Positions 43,367-52,372 of a stretch of 64,000 bases of DNA are shown here, piece after piece. Both the position numbers and the translations under genes were made by a program. The stretch's first letter is position 1. Each line of letters starts with the position of its first letter. The notes beneath the pieces are model-generated. The model was given only the letters and a program-made list of their open reading frames with translations, did not search any database and was not told the DNA's origin. The DNA is taken from positions 1-64,000 of the forward strand of contig CAMDDZ010000017.1 in NCBI GenBank assembly GCA_945893145.1, read 5' to 3'. The DNA is from Rhodoplanes serenus (GTDB lineage Bacteria; Pseudomonadota; Alphaproteobacteria; Rhizobiales; Xanthobacteraceae).

Positions 43367-45103
43367 ATGAATTCAGCCGTGCTGGACGCGCCGGCCGCCC
43401 CGCGGCCGGGCCTGCAAATCGACACGAAATGGGTCGTGATCGGCGCATGCGTCGTGCTGGTCGCATGGCTGGCGCTGGTGCCGCTGGGCTTTCTGCTCTG
43501 GCAGAGTTTCCTGACGCCGCAGACCGCGGCGAAGTCTGCCGAGTTCACGCTCGGCAATTACGTCGAGGCCTATTCCAGCCTTGAGACGCTGCGGCTGTTC
43601 TTCAACTCGCTGCAATTCGCACTCGGCGCCGCGCTGCTCGCCTTCGTGATCGGCGGCTTCTTCGCCTGGGTGAATGAGCGCACCAACACGCCGTTCAAGG
43701 CGCTGTTCTTCGCGCTGTCGGTGATCCCGCTGATCATTCCGGGGATTCTCTTCACCGTGTCCTGGATCCTGCTGGCGAGCCCCAAGATCGGCATCATCAA
43801 CACGATACTGCAAGAGGCGTTCGGCACCAGCATTGTGTTCGTCAACATCTACTCGATGACGGGGATGATCTGGGTCGACGGCCTGCACTATTCGCCGATG
43901 GCATTCCTCCTGATGACGGCGGCATTCCGCTCCATGGACCCGTCGCTTGAGGAGTCCGCGCTGATGAGCGGCGCGACCGTGCCGCAGATCGCGTTCCGCG
44001 TGACACTCAGGCTCGCCTGGCCCGCCGTGCTGGCGTCATTGCTAATTCTGTTCGTGCGCTCGATCGAGTCCTTCGAGGTGCCGGCACTGCTCGGCCTTCC
44101 GGTCGGCATCGAGGTCTATACGTCTGCGATCTATCAGGCCGTGCATCGCTATCCGAGCCAAGTAGGCCTTGCCTCCGCCTATGCGGTGACGTTGCTGCTG
44201 ATCGCTTCGCTCGGGATCTATTTCCAGTCGCAGCTTTCATCGCAGAGCCATCGGTTCTCGACCGTGACCGGCAAGGGCTATCGCCCGCGCACCATGGACC
44301 TCGGCCGTTGGCGCTACCTGACGGCCGGATTGTTCATTCTCTATTTCTTCGTCGTGGTGGCGCTGCCGTTCCTGGTGCTGCTGTGGTCGTCGTTGCAGAA
44401 GTATTACACCGCGCCCTCGTTCGAGGCGCTGCAGCACCTCACGCTCAACTCCTACCGCACCGTGCTCGACAATCCGTCGTTCGGCACCGCGGTCTGGAAC
44501 AGCCTGCTGCTCTCGCTCGGCTGCGCCACCATCGTGATGCTGGTCACGTCGGTGATCTCCTGGATCGTCATCCGCACACGGATGCCAGGCCGCTGGCTGT
44601 TGGACAATCTCACATCGCTGCCGCTGGTGTTTCCCGGCCTGGTGCTCGGGCTGGCCATCATGGTCTGCTACCTCACCATACCAATCGGAGTGTACGGCAC
44701 GATCTGGATCATGCTGATCGCCTACATCACGCGCTTCCTGCCCTATGGCATGCGCTATTCGTCGACCTCGATGCTGCAAATCCACAAGGAGCTGGAAGAG
44801 TCCGCTGCGATGAGCGGCGCGTCCTGGGGCATGACGTTCCGCCGCGTCGTCCTGCCGTTGCTCAAGCCGGGCCTGATCGCAGGCTGGATTTACGTGGTGA
44901 TCGTTTCGATCCGCGAACTGTCGAGCTCGATCCTGCTCTACAGCCCGGGCTCCGAGGTGGTGTCGATTATGATCTGGGAGCTGTGGCAGAACGGACAGTA
45001 TGTGGAGCTGTCTGCGCTCGGCGTCATGTTGATCGCGGCGCTATTCTGCTTCGTCCTTCTGGCGCAATTCATCGGCAAGAAGTTCGGGGTCGCGGAAGCC
45101 TAA
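43367..45103 (+). CDS. FbpB-type ABC permease (two fused permease domains)
   Basis: The 578-residue inner-membrane protein has about 12 helices in two homologous halves. Each half holds an EAA loop that contacts the ATPase: EESALMSGA near residue 195 and EESAAMSGA near 475. This is the FbpB/AfuB layout for iron(III) or similar substrates. ATG 43367 is used because GAGGGACC precedes it; an in-frame ATG at 43307 is not well placed. It is followed by its ATPase after 2 bases. Confidence 0.92.
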   Translation: MNSAVLDAPAAPRPGLQIDTKWVVIGACVVLVAWLALVPLGFLLWQSFLTPQTAAKSAEFTLGNYVEAYSSLETLRLFFNSLQFALGAALLAFVIGGFFAWVNERTNTPFKALFFALSVIPLIIPGILFTVSWILLASPKIGIINTILQEAFGTSIVFVNIYSMTGMIWVDGLHYSPMAFLLMTAAFRSMDPSLEESALMSGATVPQIAFRVTLRLAWPAVLASLLILFVRSIESFEVPALLGLPVGIEVYTSAIYQAVHRYPSQVGLASAYAVTLLLIASLGIYFQSQLSSQSHRFSTVTGKGYRPRTMDLGRWRYLTAGLFILYFFVVVALPFLVLLWSSLQKYYTAPSFEALQHLTLNSYRTVLDNPSFGTAVWNSLLLSLGCATIVMLVTSVISWIVIRTRMPGRWLLDNLTSLPLVFPGLVLGLAIMVCYLTIPIGVYGTIWIMLIAYITRFLPYGMRYSSTSMLQIHKELEESAAMSGASWGMTFRRVVLPLLKPGLIAGWIYVVIVSIRELSSSILLYSPGSEVVSIMIWELWQNGQYVELSALGVMLIAALFCFVLLAQFIGKKFGVAEA

Positions 45104-45105
45104 CC

Positions 45106-46218
45106 ATGCTCAACGTCACCGCACTCTGCACCGAATACGCGAGCGCCGGCGGCCAGCCGGTGAAGGCCGCGCAGGACGTAACGTTCGAAGTGCCGGCCGG
45201 CAAGCTGTTCACGCTGCTCGGCCCGAGCGGCTGCGGCAAGACCACGACGCTGCGCTCGATCGCGGGCCTGGAACGGCCGAAGACCGGCGAGGTCCGTGTC
45301 GCCGAGCGCGTTGTGTTCTCGTCGGAACAGGGCATCTTCGTGCCGCCAAACCAGCGCAACTTCGGCATGGTGTTTCAGTCCTACGCGATCTGGCCGCACA
45401 TGAACGTGTTCCAGAACGTTGCCTTCCCGCTCGAGGTGCGCAAACAACGCCCAAGCCGCAAGGAAATCGCCGACAAGGTCATGCGCGTGCTCGGCGCGGT
45501 GCAGCTCGAGGAACTGGCGGAGCGCGACGCCACCAAACTCTCGGGCGGTCAGCAGCAGCGCCTTGCGCTGGCGCGCGCACTGGTGATGGAACCGCAGCTC
45601 CTGTTACTCGATGAGCCGTTGTCGAACCTCGACGCCAAGCTGCGCCACCGCATGCGCTTCGAGCTCAAACGCATGCAGCGCGACCTCAACCTGACCACGA
45701 TCTATGTCACCCACGATCAGAGCGAGGCGCTTGCGCTGTCTCACGAGATCGCGGTGATGAACGAGGGCCGCATCGTGCAAATCGGCTCGCCGCGGGATAT
45801 CTACGAGCGCCCGCGCGACCGCTTTGTCGCCGATTTCGTCGGCACCACGAACTTCCTCGACGCCACCGTAATTTCGGCCAACAGCGGCAACGGGCGCTGC
45901 CAGGTCTCGACACGCTTCGGTGCGCTCGACGTGCAATGCGATGAGCCGTTTCGCCAGAATGACACACTCGTCGTCTCGATCCGGCCCGAGGACATCGAGC
46001 TATCCGAGCAGCGCCCAGACCGCATCGATGGCGAGAACATCGTGGCCGGCACCGTCCACGCCAAGGCGTTCCTCGGCGAATATCTCGATTTCCAGGTTAA
46101 GGTCGGGGAGAACATCCTGCTGGCGCGCGCTCATCCGTCGTTGCGCACGCCGGTGGGCGAGCCGATCCATATGCGGATGAAAGCTGAGAAGTGCGTCGCC
46201 ATTCCGGGCGCGCATTGA
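45106..46218 (+). CDS. FbpC-type ABC ATPase
   Basis: The 370-residue cytoplasmic ATPase has Walker A GPSGCGKTT with K45, signature LSGGQQQR, Walker B LLLLDEP, and H-loop THD. The C-terminal third (about 270-370) is a TOBE-type regulatory domain (VSIRPEDIEL). It energises the permease directly upstream (2-base gap). The two bicupin genes follow 20 bases downstream in the same direction, so they are probably in one transcript. Confidence 0.95.
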   Translation: MLNVTALCTEYASAGGQPVKAAQDVTFEVPAGKLFTLLGPSGCGKTTTLRSIAGLERPKTGEVRVAERVVFSSEQGIFVPPNQRNFGMVFQSYAIWPHMNVFQNVAFPLEVRKQRPSRKEIADKVMRVLGAVQLEELAERDATKLSGGQQQRLALARALVMEPQLLLLDEPLSNLDAKLRHRMRFELKRMQRDLNLTTIYVTHDQSEALALSHEIAVMNEGRIVQIGSPRDIYERPRDRFVADFVGTTNFLDATVISANSGNGRCQVSTRFGALDVQCDEPFRQNDTLVVSIRPEDIELSEQRPDRIDGENIVAGTVHAKAFLGEYLDFQVKVGENILLARAHPSLRTPVGEPIHMRMKAEKCVAIPGAH

Positions 46219-46238
46219 ATCCATCGCAGGAGAGAAGC

Positions 46239-47381
46239 ATGGCCAAGACCGCCATCGTTTCAGACGAGTTTGCGAAAAAATTCGCAAGCGAAAAGGAAAC
46301 GCCCTACACTCGCTGGGTGAAGAGTGAAGGGCTCGACCTCATCAGCTCGACCTATGTGCCGAACCTGCACACCGTCGAACTGAAGCCCTGGGCGCGGCGC
46401 GGCGGCAATGGCGTGTTCATGAACCACGAGGCGTCGCGCACCTCGAACGATTGCTACGTGTGCGAGATACCGCCGGGCAAAACGCTCAATCCGCAACGGC
46501 AGCTGTTCGAGGAAACCATCATGATCCTCAGCGGTCGCGGTTCGACGACGGTGTGGAACGACGCCGGCCAGCGCATGACCTTCGAATGGAAGGCGGGCGC
46601 CCTGTTCGCCATCCCGCTGAATTGCTGGCACCAGCATTTCAACGGCTCGGGTCGCGAGACGGCGCGCTTCGTTTCCGTCACCAACGCGCCAATCGTGATC
46701 AACCTCTATGAGGACTTGGATTTCATCTTCGGCACCAAGTACGACTTCAAGGGCCGCTTCAACGGCGAGCCCGACTACTTCAGCGCCAAGAATGAAACCA
46801 AGGGCTTCCTGCTCGCAACCAACTTCGTGCCGGACGCGGTCAATCTGCCGCTGATCACCGCGAAAGAGCGTGGCGCCGGCGGCGGGCATATCCGCTTCAA
46901 CTTCGCCAAGAGCTCACTCAACAGCCACATCTCGCAGTTCCCGATCGGCACCTACAAAAAGGCGCACGCTCACGGACCGGGCGCCCACGTCATCATCCTG
47001 TCCGGCGAGGGCTATTCGCTGATGTGGCCGGAGGGCGATGAGCCGCGCTATTACAAATGGGAGGTCGGCACCATGATCGTGCCACCCAACATGTGGCTGC
47101 ATCAGCACTTCAACACCGGCACCACACCGGCACGTTATTTGGCCTTCAAACATGAGGGCGTCGCAATCCGCAACGCGCAGGGCGTGCCGAAGGCCTGGAT
47201 CAGCAAGCGGCAGGGCGGCGATCAGATCGACTACCGCGATGAGAACCCCGAAACGCGCAACCAATTCGCGGCCGAGCTCGCCAAGCACGGCCTGACGTCG
47301 AAAATGGACACCGCCTACGCCACCGAGCTTGAAGGCTCGGGCGGCAAAGGCACCGCCGCCGAGGAGAAAGAACATGCATGA
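46239..47381 (+). CDS. bicupin protein A
   Basis: The 380-residue protein has no signal peptide and two cupin domains. The first (about 85-170) has ETIMILSGRGSTTVWND and WHQHF. The second (about 245-340) has KAHAHGPGAHVIILSGEGYSLMWPEGDE and MWLHQHFN, whose histidines and glutamate could hold a metal. Both halves share the fold of gentisate- and homogentisate-type dioxygenases, but I cannot name the reaction. It shares TNFVPD between its domains with bicupin B, so the two are paralogues. ATG 46239 follows GGAGAG. Confidence 0.85.
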   Translation: MAKTAIVSDEFAKKFASEKETPYTRWVKSEGLDLISSTYVPNLHTVELKPWARRGGNGVFMNHEASRTSNDCYVCEIPPGKTLNPQRQLFEETIMILSGRGSTTVWNDAGQRMTFEWKAGALFAIPLNCWHQHFNGSGRETARFVSVTNAPIVINLYEDLDFIFGTKYDFKGRFNGEPDYFSAKNETKGFLLATNFVPDAVNLPLITAKERGAGGGHIRFNFAKSSLNSHISQFPIGTYKKAHAHGPGAHVIILSGEGYSLMWPEGDEPRYYKWEVGTMIVPPNMWLHQHFNTGTTPARYLAFKHEGVAIRNAQGVPKAWISKRQGGDQIDYRDENPETRNQFAAELAKHGLTSKMDTAYATELEGSGGKGTAAEEKEHA

Positions 47382-48591
47382 CGTTCCGGGACAGACGCAC
47401 TGGCACGAGCCGACCGGCGGCAAGCGCGCCGGCTTCGGCAAGTTCGGCCGTCCGAAGACGCCCTATGACGTCTTTATGGAGTCGGAGGGCATTCCGGTGT
47501 TCCGCGACATCGGCGTCAGCAAGGTGCAGAACCTGCCGCTGGCACCCTGGAAGCGCACCGGCGGGCGCGGCAGCTATATCCAGCTGCACGGCACCGAGGG
47601 CAAATGGGGCTCTTACGTCATAGAGGTGCCGGGCGCCGGCGCGCTCAACCCGGAAAAGCATCTCTACGAGGAAATCTATTTCGTCGTAGAGGGCCGCGGC
47701 ACCACCGAGGTCTGGCTCGATGGCGACACCAAGCGCCACGTGTTCGAGTGGCAGAAGAACTCGCTGTTCTCCATTCCGGTGAACGCGATGCACCGCATCG
47801 TCAACGCCAGCTCGGCGCCGGCGTTGCTGCTGGCCGGCACCACCGCGCCGAACGTGATGAACCTGGTAAACAACGTCGGCGCGGTGTTCGACAATCCGTA
47901 CCAGTTCCACGACCGCTTCTCCGGCGCCGACGACTTCTACAAGTACAAGGACGATATTGAGCCCGATCCGGTGCGCGGCCTTGCCATGCGCCGCACCAAC
48001 TTCGTGCCCGATATCGTCAACTGCGACCTGCCGCTCGACAACCGTCGCTCGCCCGGCTTCCGCCGCGTCGAGCCGTTCATGACCGGCAACACGTTCTATC
48101 TCTGGGTCGGTCAGCACGAGAACGGCCGCTACTCCAAGGCACACGCGCACACCAGCGCGGCCGTGCTGATCTGCATCAAGGGCAAGGGCTACACCTACAC
48201 CTGGCCGGAGCGGAACGGCGTCAACCCGTGGGCAGCCGGCAAGGCCAGCGAGATCAAGCGCGTCGATTACGAACCGGTCGGCATGGTGTCGGCGGCACCT
48301 GGCGGCGCGCGCTGGTACCATCAGCACTTCGGCGCTTCCAAGGAGCCGTTGCGGCTCACCGCCTGGTTCGGCCCGCACAACCCCGGCCGCGAGCCCGGCC
48401 CGCCCGGCGAGCAGCACATCGACTACACCGCCATGGACATTCCAGAGGGCGGCAGCGCCATCCCGTATTGGATGGAAGACCCGTACATCAAGGCTGAGTA
48501 CGATGAGCGCTTGCGCCGCGAGGGCGTCGAGAACCGGATGAAGCCGGAGTACTACGACAAGAACTACAAGGGTGAGCTGCCGAAAGAATAG
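47374..48591 (+). CDS. bicupin protein B
   Basis: The 405-residue protein is a paralogue of bicupin A, overlapping it by 8 bases (its ATG at 47374 precedes bicupin A's stop). The first cupin has EEIYFVVEGRGTTEVWLDGD but with MHRIV, where bicupin A has WHQHF. The second has KAHAHTSAAVLICIKGKGYTYTW and WYHQHFGAS. So only its second domain keeps a clear metal site. Tandem translation-coupled paralogues suggest a heteromeric ring-cleaving or isomerising enzyme; the reaction is unknown. Confidence 0.85.
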   Translation: MHDVPGQTHWHEPTGGKRAGFGKFGRPKTPYDVFMESEGIPVFRDIGVSKVQNLPLAPWKRTGGRGSYIQLHGTEGKWGSYVIEVPGAGALNPEKHLYEEIYFVVEGRGTTEVWLDGDTKRHVFEWQKNSLFSIPVNAMHRIVNASSAPALLLAGTTAPNVMNLVNNVGAVFDNPYQFHDRFSGADDFYKYKDDIEPDPVRGLAMRRTNFVPDIVNCDLPLDNRRSPGFRRVEPFMTGNTFYLWVGQHENGRYSKAHAHTSAAVLICIKGKGYTYTWPERNGVNPWAAGKASEIKRVDYEPVGMVSAAPGGARWYHQHFGASKEPLRLTAWFGPHNPGREPGPPGEQHIDYTAMDIPEGGSAIPYWMEDPYIKAEYDERLRREGVENRMKPEYYDKNYKGELPKE

Positions 48592-48669
48592 CCGCTCAAG
48601 ATCACGCGCGCTTGCCAAGACGCGCCATATGTTCCAGCAATCTGCCGATCAATCGGGAGGATACTATCC

Positions 48670-49668
48670 ATGCGTGTCGTCGCGCTCGAAGAGCATTTCA
48701 CCTTGCCGGCTGCGATTTCGAAGTATGTGAAACCCGAGGCCATCGCCAAGCGCGGCCACTACAAAGGGCGCCGGGTCGCCCCCGGCAAGACGAGCCCGAT
48801 GGAGCTCTTGCCGGAGTTTGGCGAGAAGCGCTTCAAGTCCTTGGATGACGCCGGCATCACCGTGCAGGTGCTGTCCAACAGCGGCCCTGGCCCCGATCTG
48901 GTGCCCGGCGCCGACGGCATCGCGATGGCACGCGAGATCAACGATTATCTCGCCGGCGTGGTCACGAAGCATCCCAAGCGCTTCGCAGGCTTCGCCGCTC
49001 TGCCCATGGCAAGCCCCGAAGCCTGCGCTGATGAGCTGCGCCGGTCGGTGAAGGATCTCAAGTTCGTCGGCGCCATGATCCACGGCACCTGCGAGGACCG
49101 CTTTCTCGATCACCCGAGCTACGACAGCCTGCTCGCAGCGGCCGTCGAGCTCGACGTGCCGATCTACATTCATCCGAACGTACCAGCCTCAGCGATCCAG
49201 CAGATCTATTACTCGGGGCTTCCCGAAGGCGCCGATCGCGTGATCGGCACCGCCGGCTGGGGCTGGCACTCCGAAGTGGCAATTCACATCCTCCGCATGG
49301 TGCTGCAAGGCACCTTCGACAAGCATCCGAAGCTGAAGATGGTCATCGGCCACATGGGCGAGATGCTGCCGATGATGATCGCCCGTCTCGACGACGTGGG
49401 CGCCGCCGACATCGGCCACTTGAAGCGGCTGCCGAGCCAGACCATCACCGATCAGGTCTGGATCACCACCAGCGGCATCTTCACCCAGCCTCCGTTCATC
49501 GTCGCGCTACAGACCTTCGGCATCGATCGCATCATGTTCTCGGTCGATTATCCATTCGCGCGTGACGCCCAGGGCCGCAAGTTCCTCAACGAGGTCGCAC
49601 TGGCGCCAGCCGACATGGCGAAGCTGACGCATGGCAACGCCGATGCGTTGCTGAAGCTGAAAGCCTGA
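48670..49668 (+). CDS. amidohydrolase-2 family, decarboxylase-like
   Basis: The 332-residue cytoplasmic protein belongs to the ACMSD/gamma-resorcylate decarboxylase branch. The opening ALEEHF has E7 and H9 (an ExH in place of HxH). H168 (YIHPN), H228 (GHMGE) and D293 (SVDYPF) complete the metal site in the same order as gamma-resorcylate decarboxylase. It could remove a carboxyl group from a hydroxybenzoate-type acid or hydrolyse a related lactone. GGGAGG lies upstream of the ATG. It follows the bicupins in the same direction, supporting a shared aromatic pathway. Confidence 0.87.
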   Translation: MRVVALEEHFTLPAAISKYVKPEAIAKRGHYKGRRVAPGKTSPMELLPEFGEKRFKSLDDAGITVQVLSNSGPGPDLVPGADGIAMAREINDYLAGVVTKHPKRFAGFAALPMASPEACADELRRSVKDLKFVGAMIHGTCEDRFLDHPSYDSLLAAAVELDVPIYIHPNVPASAIQQIYYSGLPEGADRVIGTAGWGWHSEVAIHILRMVLQGTFDKHPKLKMVIGHMGEMLPMMIARLDDVGAADIGHLKRLPSQTITDQVWITTSGIFTQPPFIVALQTFGIDRIMFSVDYPFARDAQGRKFLNEVALAPADMAKLTHGNADALLKLKA

Positions 49669-49679
49669 GCAGCGCCCGA

Positions 49680-51221
49680 ATGCCTGTCGAGCAGGACGCC
49701 AGCGGCGGCCGGGTTTTCTTTTCGTCCACCGGCCGCTCGCTGGAGACGGACGACGAGGTCTGTCTGCTCAGCGTTGGCGTCGATATCGGCTCTTCGACGT
49801 CGCATCTCGTTTTCTCGCGCATCGTGCTGGAGCGGCTCGACAGCCGCTACATCGTGACCCAGCGCGAGACCTTCTACGGCTCGGACATCCTGCTGACGCC
49901 CTACTCTGCAGAAGAAACCATCGATGCCGAAGCGCTCGGCGCGTTCATCCGGAAGGAATACGCCGATGCCAAGGTCGAGCCGGACGAGATCGACACCGGC
50001 GCGCTGATCCTCACCGGCGTCGCGGTGCGCCGGAAGAACGCCCGCGCCATCGGCGAGTTGTTCGCCCGCGAGGCCGGCAAGCTCGTCGCGGTCAGCGCCG
50101 GCGACAGCATGGAAACCGTGATGGCGGCCTACGGCTCTGGCGCGGTGGCGCGCTCGATCCGCGATGAGACCGTGGTGATGAACGTCGATGTCGGCGGCGG
50201 CACGTCGAAGATCTCGATCTGCGGCGAAGGCCGCGTGCTCGACCTGACTGCGCTCGACGTCGGCGCTCGGCTGATCTGCCTCGCGCCGGACGGGAAAATC
50301 CTGCGGGTCGAAGAGGCTGGACGGCGCTTCGGCGCCGAGCTGGGCCTCGATCTGAACGTCGGCTCGATGCTGACGCTCGAGCAGGCCCAGGTGATTGCAA
50401 GCCTGATGGCGGACAAGCTGTTCTACGCCATGCAGGGCGGCATGCCGACCGCGCGGGGCGAGAACCTGCTGCGGCTCGATCCGCTCACCCACCGCGGCAA
50501 GATCGACCAGGTTCAGTTCTCCGGCGGCGTCTCCGAATTCATCTACGGCAACGAGAGCAAGAAATTCGGCGATCTCGGCCCGCTGCTGGCGGCGGAAATC
50601 CGTGCCCGCGCCGAAACATTCGGCCCGCGGCTCGAACCATCGCTTGAAGGCATCCGCGCCACGGTCATCGGCGCCTCGCAGTACACCATTCAGCTCAGCG
50701 GCAGCACGATCTATGTCTCGCCGCTCGACGCGGTGCCGTTGCGCAACGTGCCGGTGATCGCGCCGGTGCTGCCGCTCGACCAGGAGACCATCGATCCGGC
50801 TGCGGTCGCGCGTTCCATTCAGACCATGCTCAAGCGCCTCGATCTCGCCGAGGGCGAGCAGCCGGTGGCGGTGTTCGTGTCGTGGCAAGGTTCCGCGACC
50901 TTTCAGCGGCTCGACGCGTTCTGTCGCGGCGTCACTGAAGGCTTAAGCGCGGTGCTCGCCAAGGGCCACCCGCTCGTGCTGGCCGGCGACGGCGACGTCG
51001 GCGGCCTGCTCGGCATTCACCTGCGCGAAGAAACCAAAATCGCAAGCCCGATCGTTTCGATCGACGGACTCGAATTGAAGGAATTCGACTACATCGACAT
51101 CGGTGCGATGCTGGAAAGCTCGGGGGCGGTGCCGGTGGTGATCAAATCGCTGATCTTCCCAGGCAACACCGCGCCGCCATCAGAAAAGCGCTCGGTCGCG
51201 CGCGCGTCCGTTACGACATAA
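49680..51221 (+). CDS. eutA: EutA-like ASKHA reactivating protein
   Basis: The 513-residue protein is of the EutA family, which reactivates ethanolamine ammonia-lyase by exchanging damaged cobalamin in an ATP-dependent way. The Hsp70/actin-type ATPase motifs are intact: VGVDIGSSTSH (33-43), and NVDVGGGTSK later. Its 30-residue N-terminal extension is acidic and looks natural. The normal partners eutB and eutC are absent from this window, and the gene starts 11 bases after the amidohydrolase. It may serve a cobalamin enzyme elsewhere, or a new partner in this cluster. Its last 11 bases overlap the HupE-like gene. Confidence 0.88.
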   Translation: MPVEQDASGGRVFFSSTGRSLETDDEVCLLSVGVDIGSSTSHLVFSRIVLERLDSRYIVTQRETFYGSDILLTPYSAEETIDAEALGAFIRKEYADAKVEPDEIDTGALILTGVAVRRKNARAIGELFAREAGKLVAVSAGDSMETVMAAYGSGAVARSIRDETVVMNVDVGGGTSKISICGEGRVLDLTALDVGARLICLAPDGKILRVEEAGRRFGAELGLDLNVGSMLTLEQAQVIASLMADKLFYAMQGGMPTARGENLLRLDPLTHRGKIDQVQFSGGVSEFIYGNESKKFGDLGPLLAAEIRARAETFGPRLEPSLEGIRATVIGASQYTIQLSGSTIYVSPLDAVPLRNVPVIAPVLPLDQETIDPAAVARSIQTMLKRLDLAEGEQPVAVFVSWQGSATFQRLDAFCRGVTEGLSAVLAKGHPLVLAGDGDVGGLLGIHLREETKIASPIVSIDGLELKEFDYIDIGAMLESSGAVPVVIKSLIFPGNTAPPSEKRSVARASVTT

Positions 51222-51822
51222 CCAGCAGCAGAACGCCGGCCGCCGCGATCGCGCCGCCCGCCGCCTGCGCCATATGGCGCACCGGCACGCGGTTCGCCGC
51301 GAGCCCGATCGCAATGCCGATCGTGTGCAGCACCAAGGTCGCCGCGACGAAGCCGATGCCGAAGGTCAGGCCGGACACACTCGCCGGCAATTCGACGCCG
51401 TGGCTGTAGCCATGCAGCAGCGCGAACACCGCGATCAGCGCCGCGCTGACGGCGAGCGACGGGCGCACCGCGAAGGCCACCGCGGCGCCAAGCACCAGCA
51501 CCGATGCCGCAATGCCGATCTCGACCCAGGGCATGTCCGGACCGCTGACGCCGATCACCGCGCCGATTGCCATGACGGCGGGAAACAGCAGCGGCAGCAG
51601 GATCATGGCGCGGCGGCCGAGCTGCGAGGCCCAGAGCCCCACCGCCACCATTGCCAGCATATGATCGACGCCGGTGAACGGATGCGACAACCCCTCGGCG
51701 AAGGTCATGTGCGAATGATCGCCGACATGCGCGAGTGCTGCGGTGCTGAACGCCGCGACCGGCACGGCAAGCAATGCAGCAAGCGACAGGTGACGGAAGC
51801 GGCGGTTCATGGTGTTCCTCAT
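51211..51822 (-). CDS. HupE/UreJ-family membrane protein
   Basis: The 203-residue protein has a signal-like N-terminus (about 10-31) and about six helices. The family signature HPFTGVDHMLAMVAVG (H47, D53, H54) is present and is thought to bind nickel or cobalt during transport or insertion into hydrogenase or urease. No urease or hydrogenase genes are in this window. Cobalt import for cobalamin would fit the neighbouring EutA-like gene, but this is only a guess. It converges on that gene. Confidence 0.88.
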   Translation of the reverse strand: MRNTMNRRFRHLSLAALLAVPVAAFSTAALAHVGDHSHMTFAEGLSHPFTGVDHMLAMVAVGLWASQLGRRAMILLPLLFPAVMAIGAVIGVSGPDMPWVEIGIAASVLVLGAAVAFAVRPSLAVSAALIAVFALLHGYSHGVELPASVSGLTFGIGFVAATLVLHTIGIAIGLAANRVPVRHMAQAAGGAIAAAGVLLLVMS

Positions 51823-51878
51823 GGCAGAACGGAAATCGGTATGCGATTTGCCAATCTATTGCTTACCGGCCGCGGCTT

Positions 51879-52190
51879 TCAATCCACTTCGATCACCACC
51901 ACGCCGCCCTCGACCTTGGCCGGATAGGTCTTCACCGGAATCATGCAGGGCGGCGACACCACCTCGCCGGTTTTGATGTCGAACTGGCCGTTGTGGAAGT
52001 TGCACTCGATCACGTCGCCGTCGATGAAACCTTCAGACAGCGATCCAGGGCCGTGCGTGCAGGCGTCATCGGTTACGTAGAATGTGCCGTCGAGGTTGAA
52101 GACGGCGACCGTCAACCCGGACGTCTCAACCCGTAGCGCGGTTCCGACCGCAACCTGTTCAGCCTTGCAGAGTTCGACTCGGGTGGCCAC
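51879..52190 (-). CDS. Rieske-type ferredoxin
   Basis: The 103-residue cytoplasmic [2Fe-2S] protein has C44-x-H46 (CTHG) and C63-x2-H66 (CNFH), the Rieske ligands of small dioxygenase ferredoxins such as BphF or CarAc. It should carry electrons from a flavin reductase to the oxygenase. It is transcribed divergently from the Rieske oxygenase gene at 52373, and a likely reductase lies at 58588. The 182-base gap between the two presumably holds both promoters. Confidence 0.92.
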   Translation of the reverse strand: MATRVELCKAEQVAVGTALRVETSGLTVAVFNLDGTFYVTDDACTHGPGSLSEGFIDGDVIECNFHNGQFDIKTGEVVSPPCMIPVKTYPAKVEGGVVVIEVD

Positions 52191-52372
52191 GGATCGTCCC
52201 TTGCTAGCGGTGGAGCGCGGGTCACATCAGGAGAACGATGTTCCGCATAGAAGAACTGCACGAACCATCATATTCCATGCGTTTTGAGCAAGGTCAATGT
52301 CACTAGCCCGATAAGGCTTGAGCAATCTGGATCGGCGAAGCTACATAGACGTAGAGAGCTCTGGAGCCTGCG

